A DNA stretch of 64,000 nt from Sphingomonas palustris (GCA_026225215.1 JAMFSI010000110.1:62001-126000), one strand, 5' to 3'; shown: positions 9,418 to 19,513, counted from the stretch's first letter. The notes: a model not told the origin generated them from the sequence alone. Program-made: numbers and translations.

Positions 9418-10148
9418 AATATGCTCTCCAACCGGTCGAGCGCCTCGCCCAGCAGGCGCTCTTCGTCGGGTGCGCCGACGAAAGCCTCGGCGATAAAGGC
9501 ATGGAGCATCAGCTTGCGCGCCGTCGCCGGCGGAAGTCCGCGCGAGGCGAGGTAGAATAGCGCCGCCGCGTCCAGTTCGCCGACCGCGCAGCCATGCGCG
9601 CATTTGACATCGTCGGCGTAGATTTCCAACTCGGGCTTAGCGTTGGCGGTCGCAGTGCGATCGAGCAACATCGCCCGCACCGATTGCGCGGCATCGGTGC
9701 CATTAGCGCCGCGCGCCACTGCGACCTTGCCGAGATAAGTGCCGGTGGCCTGGTTCGCCAGCACCGAGCGGATGATCTGGCGGCTGATCGCATCGGGAGC
9801 ATCATGCGCCACCTCGGTGACGATCTCCAAGGTCTGGCCACCACCGCCGATCTGCGCCGCGCCCAGCGTAAATTGCGCGCCCGCGCCCAGCCGCGCCTCG
9901 ACCGTAATTCGCCCGAACGCCGAGCCGGCGTTGAGGATACGCACGTCGCAGGAAGCGCCCGCCGCCAGTGTGATCACCAGATGCCGCGCGGTGGGCTGCG
10001 CTTCGGTCAGGACGATGGCTTGCGCCACAGTATCGCCCGCCGCCACGCTGACCATCTCGCGCGCCACGGGCCACACGCCCGCCAGCGCATCAAGGTCCGA
10101 ATAGCGGAACGCCTCGGCCTTGCGGGTGGGGAGCGCCAGCGCGTTCAC
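9414..10148 (-). CDS. sufD: SufD Fe-S assembly protein
   Basis: SufBD core: IYADDVKCAHGCAVGELDAAALFYLASRGLPPATARKLMLHAFIAEAF. Confidence 0.93.
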   Translation of the reverse strand: MNALALPTRKAEAFRYSDLDALAGVWPVAREMVSVAAGDTVAQAIVLTEAQPTARHLVITLAAGASCDVRILNAGSAFGRITVEARLGAGAQFTLGAAQIGGGGQTLEIVTEVAHDAPDAISRQIIRSVLANQATGTYLGKVAVARGANGTDAAQSVRAMLLDRTATANAKPELEIYADDVKCAHGCAVGELDAAALFYLASRGLPPATARKLMLHAFIAEAFVGAPDEERLLGEALDRLESIL

Positions 10149-10888
10149 GCCGCTACCGCCTCGTAACCCTCGTCTTCAAGCTGGCGCGCCAGTTCCGGTC
10201 CGCCGCTTTTGACGATGCGCCCGCCCGCCAGCACATGGACGAAATCGGGCCGAACATAATCGAGTAGCCGCTGATAATGGGTGATCAGCAGCACCGCCTT
10301 GTCGGGCTTGCGCATGATCGCATTGATTCCTTCGCCGCAGATGCGCAACGCGTCGATGTCGAGCCCGCTGTCGGTCTCGTCGAGGATCGCCAGCCTGGGA
10401 TCGAGAATGCCCATCTGCACCATCTCGGCGCGCTTCTTTTCGCCGCCTGAGAAGCCGACGTTCACCGGGCGCTTGAGCATCTCCATATCCAGCTTGAGCA
10501 ACGCGGCTTTCTCGCGCGCCAGCTTGAGGAATTCGCCGCCCGACAGCGGCTTTTCACCGCGCACCATGCGCTGGGCGTTTGCCGCCTCGCGCAGGAATTG
10601 GACGAAGGACACGCCGGGGATCTCGACCGGATATTGGAAACCGAGGAACAGCCCCGCAGCCGCGCGTTCATGGGGGGCGAGGGCGAGAAGGTCCTGTCCG
10701 ACGAACTCCACCGTGCCACCGGTGACTTCATAACCGGGACGTCCGCCCAGCGTGTAGCCGAGCGTGGACTTGCCGGCGCCGTTCGGCCCCATGATCGCAT
10801 GAATTTCGCCCGCGTTGATGGTGAGCGACAGGCCCTTGAGGATGGGCTTGTCGGCGACGGTGGCGTGAAGGTTATGGATTTGGAGCAT
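10145..10888 (-). CDS. sufC: SufC ATPase
   Basis: GPNGAGKSTLGYTLGGRPGYEVTGG, SGGEKKRAEMVQM, LDETDSGLDIDAL. Confidence 0.97.
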   Translation of the reverse strand: MLQIHNLHATVADKPILKGLSLTINAGEIHAIMGPNGAGKSTLGYTLGGRPGYEVTGGTVEFVGQDLLALAPHERAAAGLFLGFQYPVEIPGVSFVQFLREAANAQRMVRGEKPLSGGEFLKLAREKAALLKLDMEMLKRPVNVGFSGGEKKRAEMVQMGILDPRLAILDETDSGLDIDALRICGEGINAIMRKPDKAVLLITHYQRLLDYVRPDFVHVLAGGRIVKSGGPELARQLEDEGYEAVAA

Positions 10889-11394
10889 TACAAGCTTTCG
10901 CGCGAAAGGTGGCTAAGTGAAAGCCCCTCCCCTTCAGGGGAGGGGTTGAGGTGGGGCCTATCCCAGCGGCTCGACGCCTCATTCAAAGCACCCAGAATGA
11001 AACTCAAAACCCCATCCAGGTTGCTCATCACGTCGCGGTTTGTCACTCGCAGAACACGGAAGCCGTAATCCGTCAGCGTCTTATCGCGCCGCCGATCCTG
11101 CTCCGCGTCATGCGTGTCGCCATCGACTTCAACGATCAGCGCCCTCTTCGGGCACAAAAAGTCAGCGATATAAGGCCCGACTACTGCTTGGCGGCGAAAC
11201 TTATGCCCGGCTAACTGCCCATTCGACAGCACGCGCCACAAGCGTTTCTCCGGTTCAGCGGGATTGCGACGCATGTCGGAGGCTCGTTTGTGCAATTCAG
11301 CAAGGAACTCAGCCGAGAGGCCCCACCCCCGACCCCTCCCCTGAAGGGGAGGGGAGTTGAGACGCCGCGCGTCTTGTTGGGGGGAGAGGTTCAT
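10888..11394 (-). CDS. DUF559 (VSR-like nuclease fold) protein within suf operon
   Basis: [86 protein letters not shown]559 core. Confidence 0.85.
   Translation of the reverse strand: MNLSPQQDARRLNSPPLQGRGRGWGLSAEFLAELHKRASDMRRNPAEPEKRLWRVLSNGQLAGHKFRRQAVVGPYIADFLCPKRALIVEVDGDTHDAEQDRRRDKTLTDYGFRVLRVTNRDVMSNLDGVLSFILGALNEASSRWDRPHLNPSPEGEGLSLSHLSRESL
10921..11355. repeat. Inverted pair of CCCCTCCCCTTCAGGGGAGGGG palindromic repeats flanking DUF559
   Basis: 10921-10958 AAGCCCCTCCCCTTCAGGGGAGGGGTTGAGGTGGGG and 11319-11355 GGCCCCACCCCCGACCCCTCCCCTGAAGGGGAGGGG. Confidence 0.85.
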
Positions 11395-12872
11395 CCGACT
11401 GAGCCTTCCAAACTGATCCCCAACAGTTTCTGAGCTTCGACCGCAAACTCCATCGGCAACTGCTGCAGCACCTCTTTCGCAAAGCCATTCACAATCAGCG
11501 CCACCGCCGCTTCCTGGTCGAGCCCGCGCTGCATCGCATAAAACAGCTGATCATCGCTGATCTTGCTGGTGGTCGCTTCATGCTCGATCTGGGCGCTGGG
11601 ATTGCGCACTTCGATATAGGGCACGGTATGCGCGCCGCAGTCGCCGCCCAGCAGCAGCGAATCGCATTGAGTGAAATTGCGCACGCCCTCGGCACCCGCC
11701 GCCACGCGCACCAGCCCGCGATAGGTATTGTTCGAGCGGCCGGCGCTGATCCCCTTCGAGATGATGGTGGAGCGGGTGCCGCGTGCATTGTGGATCATCT
11801 TGGTGCCGGTATCGGCCTGCTGATAATTGTTAGTCACCGCCACCGAGTAGAATTCGCCGACCGAATCCTCGCCATTGAGCACGCAGCTCGGGTATTTCCA
11901 GGTCACCGCGCTGCCGGTTTCGACCTGCGTCCAGCTGACTTTGCTCCGCGCGCCCTGGCACAGCGCGCGCTTGGTGACGAAATTATAGATCCCGCCCTTA
12001 CCCTGGGCATCGCCCGGATACCAATTCTGCACAGTGGAATATTTGATCTCGGCATCGTCCAGCGCCACCAGCTCGACCACGGCGGCGTGAAGTTGGTTTT
12101 CATCGCGCTGCGGCGCGGTGCAGCCTTCGAGGTAGGAGACATAGGCGCCCTTGTCGGCGACGATCAGCGTCCGCTCGAACTGCCCGGTGTTCTGGGCATT
12201 GATGCGAAAATAGGTCGACAGCTCCATCGGGCAGCGCACGCCCTCGGGAATATAAACGAAGGTGCCGTCCGAAAACACCGCGCAATTCAAGGCGCTGAAG
12301 TAATTGTCATGCATCGGCACGACCCGGCCGAGCCAGCGCCGCACCAGCTCGGGATATTCGCGGATCGCCTCGGAAATACTGCGGAAGATCACCCCCGCCG
12401 CCTCCAGCTCCTTGCGGAAGGTGGTCGCCACCGACACCGAATCGAACACCGCATCCACCGCCACCCGGCGCGCACCCTCGACCCCGGCGAGCACTTTCTG
12501 CTCCTCGATCGGAATGCCCAGCTTCTCGTAAACGCGCAGGATCTCGGGATCGACCTCGTCGAGACTGCCCAATTCCTTCTTCGCCTTGGGCGCGGCGTAG
12601 TAATAAGCGGCCTGATAATCGATCGGCGGCACCGACAGCTTCGCCCAGTCCGGCGTTTCCATGGTCAGCCAATAGCGATAGGCCTTCAGCCGCCACTCCA
12701 GCATCCATTCGGGCTCGTTCTTCTTGCCCGAAATATAGCGCACGGTGTCTTCGGACAGCCCTTTGGGCCCGAATTCCTGCTCGATATCCGAAGACCAGCC
12801 ATGCTCGTAATCGGCGACCTTGGCGGCGGCATCGATCGCGGCCTGGTCCTTGACGGCGATTTGTTCGTTCAT
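11391..12872 (-). CDS. sufB: SufB Fe-S scaffold subunit
   Basis: [62 protein letters not shown]. Confidence 0.96.
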   Translation of the reverse strand: MNEQIAVKDQAAIDAAAKVADYEHGWSSDIEQEFGPKGLSEDTVRYISGKKNEPEWMLEWRLKAYRYWLTMETPDWAKLSVPPIDYQAAYYYAAPKAKKELGSLDEVDPEILRVYEKLGIPIEEQKVLAGVEGARRVAVDAVFDSVSVATTFRKELEAAGVIFRSISEAIREYPELVRRWLGRVVPMHDNYFSALNCAVFSDGTFVYIPEGVRCPMELSTYFRINAQNTGQFERTLIVADKGAYVSYLEGCTAPQRDENQLHAAVVELVALDDAEIKYSTVQNWYPGDAQGKGGIYNFVTKRALCQGARSKVSWTQVETGSAVTWKYPSCVLNGEDSVGEFYSVAVTNNYQQADTGTKMIHNARGTRSTIISKGISAGRSNNTYRGLVRVAAGAEGVRNFTQCDSLLLGGDCGAHTVPYIEVRNPSAQIEHEATTSKISDDQLFYAMQRGLDQEAAVALIVNGFAKEVLQQLPMEFAVEAQKLLGISLEGSVG

Positions 12873-13300
12873 AGCGCTGGTTCCGCTGCATGGGGCTGGG
12901 TAAGCTGGGTCAGCGACACTTGCGCCAAAGCCCCGCGCACCGCCTGATTCACTTGCGGCCATTGCGGTCGCAGCTGGCAAGCCGCCTCCAGCGTGCAATC
13001 ATGCCGACCGCCGTCGCCGCAGCTGGTCATGGCGATCGGCCCCTCGACCGCTTCGATGATATCCGCGAGCGAAATCGCCGCCGCCGGTCGCGCCAGGCGC
13101 AAGCCGCCGCCGATCCCGCGCGTCGATTTGAGCAGCCCCGCCGCCGTCAAGCGACTGACCAGCTTCTGGACCGTCGGCGCGGGCAGACCCGTCTCCTGCG
13201 CCAACTGCCCGGCATTTACGCGACTCGCCCCGCAATGGCGCGCGGCGGCGCTCATCGTCACGACAGCATAGTCGGCCATACTCGATAGGCGCATGCGCAA
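12869..13300 (-). CDS. Rrf2 family regulator (SUF-associated, three-Cys)
   Basis: [17 protein letters not shown]...[34 protein letters not shown]...[22 protein letters not shown]. Confidence 0.9.
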   Translation of the reverse strand: MRMRLSSMADYAVVTMSAAARHCGASRVNAGQLAQETGLPAPTVQKLVSRLTAAGLLKSTRGIGGGLRLARPAAAISLADIIEAVEGPIAMTSCGDGGRHDCTLEAACQLRPQWPQVNQAVRGALAQVSLTQLTQPHAAEPAL

Positions 13301-13324
13301 AACCTCGGGAAAGGGCGAATCTCA

Positions 13325-13349
13325 AAATCAGATGGAATTGATCTGATTT
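13325..13349. promoter_or_regulatory. Inverted repeat, candidate Rrf2 autoregulatory operator
   Basis: AAATCAGAT-GGAATTG-ATCTGATTT just upstream of the Rrf2 gene. Confidence 0.55.
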
Positions 13350-13408
13350 ATGTAGGGGGATGAGGCGGCGGATGCAAGGGCGTTACCGCGCAACCGCTCC
13401 CGTTCGAG

Positions 13409-13843
13409 CTATTTCTGGCGCAGCGCCGCCACGCAAGCCGCGCGATCGACATCGCGACCATCCGACCTCCGCGCATCGACGTAGCTGGCTTCGGGCTCCT
13501 CGCCAGCAGCGGCGGGGTAAAGATAGATGTCGAGCACGCAGGCGGTACCGGTGAATTGCAGCTTGCGCGCATCCCCCTCAATGACGTCGAGGCGTGGCGT
13601 CCCGAATTCTCGGGTCAGTTGCGAACGGGTCGCGCCAATCACCCCTTCGACGCCGGGCAGGTTCTGAATGTGCAAGCCGGGGACGGTGTGATGCAATTGC
13701 GGTGGCGGCGCCAGGTGACTGACGCGGCTGGGCGGCGGCGCGGTGCCGATGCTCTGCACAGCCTCGCCGGTTCCGCCGCAGGCCGACAGCAAACCCAGCG
13801 CGCCGGGCAGCAGCAGTTTGAGCAGAAACCGGTTCGCTTGCAT
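13409..13843 (-). CDS. Hypothetical lipoprotein
   Basis: MQANRFLLKLLLPGALGLLSACGG lipobox; conserved short C-terminal domain. Confidence 0.65.
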   Translation of the reverse strand: MQANRFLLKLLLPGALGLLSACGGTGEAVQSIGTAPPPSRVSHLAPPPQLHHTVPGLHIQNLPGVEGVIGATRSQLTREFGTPRLDVIEGDARKLQFTGTACVLDIYLYPAAAGEEPEASYVDARRSDGRDVDRAACVAALRQK

Positions 13844-13959
13844 CGAGGCGCCATCGCCGCGAGCGCGCCGCGTGTCAACGGCGCCTTGCTCGGCTCGGCG
13901 CGATTGGCTAGGCGCCCAGTCTGTCATTCGCCCTATCCATCGTCACGCAAAGGTCCAAC

Positions 13960-14946
13960 ATGTCCCAACCCCGCTTCGATGTTATCGCCATCGGCAATGC
14001 CATCGTCGATGTCATGGCGCCTTGCGAAGATGCGTTGATCGAGCAGCTGGAGATGGCCAAGGGCGGCATGACCCTGATCGACACGCCGCGCGCTCATGCG
14101 CTCTACGAGGCGATGGGGCCTGCGCGCGAGATTTCGGGCGGCTCGGCAGCGAATACGCTGGCCGGGGTCGCCGCGCTGGGTGGCCATTGCGCCTTCATCG
14201 GCCAGGTCGCCGAAGACCAGCTCGGTGAAGTCTTCGCGCATGATATCCGCGCCGCCGGGGTCGCCTTCGTCACCCCGGCGCGGGGGAAAGACCTTTCCAC
14301 CGCGCGTTGCCTGATCTTCGTCACCCCCGATGGCCAGCGCACGATGAACACTTACCTCGGCGCCTCGCAATATCTGCCCGCTGCCGCGCTGGACGAAACG
14401 CTGATCGCGGATGCCGCAGTGCTTTATCTCGAAGGCTACCTCTGGGATCCGGAAGAACCGCGCCTCGCCATGCGCAAAGCCATCGCTGCGGCGCGCGGCG
14501 CCGGGCGCAAGGTGGCGTTCTCGCTATCCGACGCCTTCGTCATCGCCCGCTATGGCGACGATTTCCGCAGCTTGATCGCCGCAGGCGACATCGACCTGCT
14601 GTTCGCCAACGCCGACGAATTGGCCGCCCTGACCGGGCTTGACGATTTCGATGCCGGTATTGCCCAATTGGCGCCGCAAGTCCCAGTGCTGGTCGTAACC
14701 CGCGGCGCCTCGGGTGCGGTGGCCATAGCCGGCGGAGAACGCGCCGAGGTGCCCGCCGCGCCGGTCGTCCGCGTGATCGACACCACCGGCGCGGGCGATC
14801 TCTTTGCCGCCGGCTTCCTGTTCGGCCATGTGCGGGGCAAAGGGCTCGGGGAATGCCTGAAGCTGGGCGCGGCCTGCGCGGGCGAGATTATCTCGCATTA
14901 TGGCGCGAGGCCGGAGGCGGATTTGCGAGAACTTGTGAAAGGTTAA
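13960..14946 (+). CDS. PfkB family carbohydrate/adenosine kinase
   Basis: FDVIAIGNAIVDVMA...GGSAANTLAGVAALGG...DTTGAGDLFAAGFLFG. Confidence 0.92.
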   Translation: MSQPRFDVIAIGNAIVDVMAPCEDALIEQLEMAKGGMTLIDTPRAHALYEAMGPAREISGGSAANTLAGVAALGGHCAFIGQVAEDQLGEVFAHDIRAAGVAFVTPARGKDLSTARCLIFVTPDGQRTMNTYLGASQYLPAAALDETLIADAAVLYLEGYLWDPEEPRLAMRKAIAAARGAGRKVAFSLSDAFVIARYGDDFRSLIAAGDIDLLFANADELAALTGLDDFDAGIAQLAPQVPVLVVTRGASGAVAIAGGERAEVPAAPVVRVIDTTGAGDLFAAGFLFGHVRGKGLGECLKLGAACAGEIISHYGARPEADLRELVKG

Positions 14947-14949
14947 GGT

Positions 14950-15190
14950 TCGAGGGCCATGGCCCTCGAGCTCCCGTTACTGTCCTGATCAGCGTGCTAC
15001 GCTGCCTTTGTTCTATCCCGCGAAGCGGCTATTCAGCCTGCGGCGCTGCGAGATTGCGCCACCCACGATCAACACACAACGCCGACAGTAACGGGGTCTG
15101 GGGGCGTAGCCGGATCAAACAGCCTGCCGGGGGCAGGCTGTCCGGCGGAGCCGGGCGCGCCAGCGCGCCCGTGGGGGCCCCAGAGTCTAT
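14950..15190. repeat. Composite structured intergenic element with long-range inverted repeat
   Basis: CGAGGGCCATGGCCCTCG palindrome (14951-14968); CCCGTTACTGTC (14973-14984) vs GACAGTAACGGG (15084-15095); CAGCCTGCC/GGCAGGCTG and GGGCGCGC/GCGCGCCC hairpins. Confidence 0.7.
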
Positions 15191-15214
15191 ACCCTTGAAA
15201 CCTACCTTAACACC

Positions 15215-15625
15215 TCAGCCCGGTACTTGCGCCCGCGCTTCCCGGCCATCGCCTTGCGGTGCCGACAGGATGTCGCGGGTTACGGGGCCTTTGTCGGCGG
15301 TGTGGGTGTCGGGATCGCCAGCGGTGGAGCGGATGCTGGGGGCCGGGGCGCCGGCGTTGTTCAGCGCGCCCTTTTCAACGGCGCTGCGCGGGGCGGAGCC
15401 GCCGAACATCGCGTCGAGCGTGTCTTGCTGGCTGTTGCGTGCGGGGGATTGCGGGGCGCCGGCGGTGGGCGGCATCAGCGCGAAATCGGGGGGGATCACT
15501 AGCGGGGCCTGGCGTTGCACGGCGAATTCGTCGGGGCCGTAGGTGTGGAATATCCCGCCGTTGGCGCAGCCGTCCAGCGCGGCCGTGGTGGCGATCGCCA
15601 GGATAAGGGCGGTGATCTTGCGCAT
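15215..15625 (-). CDS. DUF3035-like lipoprotein
   Basis: MRKITALILAIATTAALDGCANGGIFHTYGPDEFAVQRQAPLVIPPDFALMPP. Confidence 0.75.
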   Translation of the reverse strand: MRKITALILAIATTAALDGCANGGIFHTYGPDEFAVQRQAPLVIPPDFALMPPTAGAPQSPARNSQQDTLDAMFGGSAPRSAVEKGALNNAGAPAPSIRSTAGDPDTHTADKGPVTRDILSAPQGDGREARAQVPG

Positions 15626-15630
15626 GGTTG

Positions 15631-16143
15631 TCAGTTCTCCGGGCCGGATTCTAGAACCGGCATGTTGGCGCGCTTTTCGCGCGAAAGGAATGAGCGGGCA
15701 AGTATAATCAGGACGCCGATGGTGATCGCGGCATCGGCCAGATTGAAGATCAGGAACGGACGAAAGCTGCCGAAATGGAGATCGGCGTAATCGACGACAT
15801 AGCCCAGCGTCATGCGGTCGCGGATATTGCCGAGTGCGCCGCCCAGAACGAGGCCCAGCGCGGCGGTGTCGCCGGCGTGGCGCTCGCGTAACATCCAGAC
15901 CAATACGGTGATGGCGATGGCAGCGGTGAGCGCCACCAATAGCCAGCGCTGGGTATCGCTGCCGGCGTTGAGCAGACCGAGCGAGACGCCGGTATTTTCG
16001 GTGAAGGTGAAGTTGAAGATCGGCAGCAGGGTGATCTGACCGATGTCGCGCAGATTGAGCGGGCCGAGCATCGCCCATTTCACCGCCTGATCGGCGATGA
16101 AGGTGATGGCAGCGACGGCGAAGCCGATGAGGGGGGCGCGCAC
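15631..16143 (-). CDS. lspA: Signal peptidase II
   Basis: FIADQAVKWAMLG...FNFTFTENTGVSLGLL...LVLGGALGNIRDRMTLGYVVDYADLHFG..FNLADAAITIGV. Confidence 0.95.
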   Translation of the reverse strand: MRAPLIGFAVAAITFIADQAVKWAMLGPLNLRDIGQITLLPIFNFTFTENTGVSLGLLNAGSDTQRWLLVALTAAIAITVLVWMLRERHAGDTAALGLVLGGALGNIRDRMTLGYVVDYADLHFGSFRPFLIFNLADAAITIGVLIILARSFLSREKRANMPVLESGPEN

Positions 16144-16292
16144 TTAAATCCTCCCCGGAACGGGGAGGGGGACCAGCGTAGCTGGTGGAGGGGCACAGGC
16201 GGCAAAGCGCGTACTTCGACCGGAGCGCGACCTCGATGGTGCCCCTCCACCACCCTGCGGGTGGTCCCCCTCCCCGTACCGGGGAGGATTTA
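16143..16292. repeat. Inverted repeat between ileS and lspA
   Basis: TAAATCCTCCCCGGAACGGGGAGGGGGACCAGCGTAGCTGGTGGAGGGGCAC ... GTGCCCCTCCACCACCCTGCGGGTGGTCCCCCTCCCCGTACCGGGGAGGATTTA. Confidence 0.9.
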
Positions 16293-16307
16293 GCTGGGCG
16301 ATGGCAA

Positions 16308-19300
16308 TCATGACACGAGGTCCATGCCTGCGACGACGTGATCGCAGCGTGAACAAAGCGCGCCGTCTTCGGTCACTTCGGGCAGGTGGCGCCAGCAGCG
16401 GCCGCATTTGTGGTGGGTGGTGCGAGAGATATGTACCTCAGGAAGGTAAGGTAAACCAGGAGTCCAAGATTGGCCCTGAATTTCATCGATCTTTGTCGCG
16501 GAAGCGATCAGGATTTCCTGCCAATCAATGTCCTGGGTTAAAGCAAAGCTATCTTCATACAGCCCAAGATTCAGATGTGCTTGGAGACCGGAGCCTATCA
16601 ACTTGTCCCGGCGCTTGCCCTCAAGTTCGATGAAAACGGCGGCTCGTAAAGCCCGGACCATTTCCCAGCGTTCGATCAAATCTTCGTCGATCCAGTCTGC
16701 GGAAAGAAATTCCGGCCACTCCAGCAAATGCACACTACCCGCATCCGCAAACCGCGTCCCCCAAACCTCCTCCGCCGTAAATACCAGCACCGGCGCCGCA
16801 TAGCGCACCAGCGCATGGAACAGCACGTCCAGCACGGTCCGATAAGCCATCCGCTTGGGATCGCTCGGCGCGTCGCAATAGAGGCTATCCTTCCGGATAT
16901 CGAAGAAGAACGCCGACAAATCCTCGTTGCAGAAGTCGCTCAGCGCGCGGACGTAAGTGTTGAAATCATAGTCCGCCACCGCCTGCCGCAGCGTGGCATC
17001 CAGCCGCGCCAGCAGCGCCAGCACATAGCGCTCCAGCTCGGGCATCGCCGAAACCTCGACCCGCTCGGCCTCGCTGAACCCTTCCAGCGCGCCGAGCAGG
17101 TAGCGGAAGCTGTTGCGCAGCTTGCGGTATTGGTCGGCGACGCCTTTGAGTATCTCATCGCCGATACGGTGATCCTCGGTGTAATCGACGGTCAGCGCCC
17201 ACAGCCGGATGATGTCGGCGCCGTTGGTCTCCATCACCTTCAAGGGATCGATGGTATTGCCCAGCGACTTGGACATCTTCATGCCCTTGGCGTCCATGGT
17301 GAAGCCGTGAGTCAGCACCGCCTTGTACGGCGCATGGCCGCGCGTGGCGCAAGCCTCCAGCAGCGACGACTGGAACCAGCCGCGATGCTGGTCGGAACCT
17401 TCGAGGTAAAGGTCGGCGAGCGGGCCGGTGTATCCGGCCGGGCGCGTCAGATCGGGCCAGCGCCCCGATTCGAGCACGAAGGCATGCGTCGAGCCGCTGT
17501 CGAACCACACGTCGAGAATGTCGGCGACGCGCTCGTAATCCTCGGCGCGGTAATCGGCGCCAAGATAGTCCTGCGCACGGGCCTCGTCCCAGGCATCGAC
17601 GCCTTCGGCGCGGATCGCGGCGACGATCCGGGCGTTGACGGCGGGGTCGTAGAGATATTGCCCGGTCTGGCGGTGGACGAACAGCGTGATCGGCACACCC
17701 CAGGCGCGCTGGCGCGACAGCACCCAGTCGGGCCGGCCCTCGACCATCGCGCCGATGCGGTTGCGGCCTTTTTCGGGGATGAAGCGGGTGGCAGCGATGG
17801 CCTGCATCGCGGTTTCGCGCAGCGTTTCGCCATCATTTTGCGCCGCACGGATGTCGGCCTCGTTAGCGCAAAGCGGGGTCTGGCGGTCGATCACCTTGTC
17901 CATCGGCACGAACCATTGCGGCGTGCAGCGATAGATTACCTTGGCCTTGGAGCGCCACGAATGCGGGTAGCTATGCTTGTAGTCGGCGCTGGCCGCGAGC
18001 AGGCCGCCCGCTTCGCGCAAGGCGGTGCAGATCGGGCCATCGGGGGCGTTGAACTTGGGATTGATGACGCTGCCCTCGCCGCCGAGCCACGCCCAGTCGG
18101 CGCGGTACTTGCCATCGGCTTCGACCGCGAAAACCGGCGCGATATCGTTGGCCTTGCACAGCAGGAAATCATCCTCGCCGTGATCAGGGGCCATGTGGAC
18201 GAGGCCGGTGCCGGATTCGGTGGTGACGAAGGACGAGCCGTCGAGGAACGGACGCGGGCGGAAGAAGAATTCGGCGAGCGGGGAAGTGGGGTGGATCGAG
18301 GATGCGGGTGGTGCAAGCCCCTCCCCTTCAGGGGAGGGGTTGGGGTGGGGCCCATCCCCATAAATCGAGCTGTCCGGCGAGGCCCCACCCCCGGCCCCTC
18401 CCCTGAAGGGGAGGGGGGATTCGAAGGCCTTCGCCATCGGGTGGCGGGCGATGGTGCCGGCGAGTTCGGCACCCTTGCCGAACCAAAGCGGTTTAGCAAA
18501 TTGGTCGTTGTCAGGCGTAAATGCAGATCGACCTCTAAACTCATCAAATAGCTTTGCCGCTACTAGGATCGTGCCTTGCCAATAGGTATCTAGTTGGTCG
18601 CCCGAGGTGACTGTGCCAACACCCTCTTTCCGCATAAACTGTCGCCCTCGAATGGCCACATAATCAACCTCCGCCCCATAAGCGATCGCCTGATTAACCG
18701 GGATCGTCCAAGGCGTCGTCGTCCAGATCACCGCATAAGCGCCGACCAACTCTGGAATCTGCGACTCCACAATCTCGAACGCCACATCGATCTGCGTCGA
18801 GGTGATGTCCTCATACTCAACCTCGGCCTCGGCCAGCGCGGTCTTTTCCACTGGCGACCACATCACCGGCTTCGCGCCCCGATAAAGCTGACCGCTCTCG
18901 GCAAACTTCATCAGTTCGGCAACGATGGTCGCTTCCGCCTCGAAATCCATCGTCAGATAGGGGTGATCCCAGTCGCCATTGATGCCCAGCCGCTTGAGCT
19001 GTTCGCGCTGCTTGTCCACCCAGCCCCGCGCATAAGCGCGGCATTCGGCGCGGAATTCCGCTGGCGGCACTTCGTCCTTGTTGAGCTTCTTCTTGCGATA
19101 TTGCTCCTCGACCTTCCACTCGATGGGCAGGCCGTGGCAATCCCAGCCGGGCACATAGGGCGCATCGAGCCCGAGCAGGTTCTGGCAGCGCACCACCATG
19201 TCCTTGAGGATATGGTTGAGCGCATGGCCGACATGGATGTCGCCATTGGCATACGGGGGCCCGTCGTGGAGGATGAATTTTTCGCGGCCGGCGCGGGCGT

Positions 19301-19436
19301 CGCGCAGCTTGCGATAGAGGTCTTCGCCCTGCCAGCGCGCGAGAATGCCCGGCTCCTTTTGGGGGAGCCCCGCCTTCATGGGGAAATCGGTCTTCGGCAG
19401 GAAGACGGTGGCGCGATAGTCGGGCTTCTCGGTCAT
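16308..19436 (-). CDS. ileS: Isoleucyl-tRNA synthetase with in-frame repeat-derived insertion
   Basis: KAGLPQKEPGILARWQGEDLY...HVGHALNHILKD...KMSKSLGNTIDP, C-terminal Zn finger CGRCWRHLPEV...CSRCDHVV. Confidence 0.96.
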   Translation of the reverse strand: MTEKPDYRATVFLPKTDFPMKAGLPQKEPGILARWQGEDLYRKLRDARAGREKFILHDGPPYANGDIHVGHALNHILKDMVVRCQNLLGLDAPYVPGWDCHGLPIEWKVEEQYRKKKLNKDEVPPAEFRAECRAYARGWVDKQREQLKRLGINGDWDHPYLTMDFEAEATIVAELMKFAESGQLYRGAKPVMWSPVEKTALAEAEVEYEDITSTQIDVAFEIVESQIPELVGAYAVIWTTTPWTIPVNQAIAYGAEVDYVAIRGRQFMRKEGVGTVTSGDQLDTYWQGTILVAAKLFDEFRGRSAFTPDNDQFAKPLWFGKGAELAGTIARHPMAKAFESPLPFRGGAGGGASPDSSIYGDGPHPNPSPEGEGLAPPASSIHPTSPLAEFFFRPRPFLDGSSFVTTESGTGLVHMAPDHGEDDFLLCKANDIAPVFAVEADGKYRADWAWLGGEGSVINPKFNAPDGPICTALREAGGLLAASADYKHSYPHSWRSKAKVIYRCTPQWFVPMDKVIDRQTPLCANEADIRAAQNDGETLRETAMQAIAATRFIPEKGRNRIGAMVEGRPDWVLSRQRAWGVPITLFVHRQTGQYLYDPAVNARIVAAIRAEGVDAWDEARAQDYLGADYRAEDYERVADILDVWFDSGSTHAFVLESGRWPDLTRPAGYTGPLADLYLEGSDQHRGWFQSSLLEACATRGHAPYKAVLTHGFTMDAKGMKMSKSLGNTIDPLKVMETNGADIIRLWALTVDYTEDHRIGDEILKGVADQYRKLRNSFRYLLGALEGFSEAERVEVSAMPELERYVLALLARLDATLRQAVADYDFNTYVRALSDFCNEDLSAFFFDIRKDSLYCDAPSDPKRMAYRTVLDVLFHALVRYAAPVLVFTAEEVWGTRFADAGSVHLLEWPEFLSADWIDEDLIERWEMVRALRAAVFIELEGKRRDKLIGSGLQAHLNLGLYEDSFALTQDIDWQEILIASATKIDEIQGQSWTPGLPYLPEVHISRTTHHKCGRCWRHLPEVTEDGALCSRCDHVVAGMDLVS
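18314..18417. repeat. Palindromic repeat pair inserted inside ileS
   Basis: CAAGCCCCTCCCCTTCAGGGGAGGGGTTGGGGTGGGGCCC ... GAGGCCCCACCCCCGGCCCCTCCCCTGAAGGGGAGGGG; same family as 10921/11319. Confidence 0.9.
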
Positions 19437-19513
19437 GACCGGCGGCCTTTAGCGGGCGCCGCCGATTACTGCAAATAGCGGGTTGCACCCAATGAGCGCT
19501 GATCGGCCCCTCT

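Noticed and set aside
11580-12947. 455-aa plus-strand ORF
   Set aside because: Antisense to sufB; spurious high-GC frame.
16728-18551. 607-aa plus-strand ORF
   Set aside because: Antisense to ileS, no domain signal, composition artefact.
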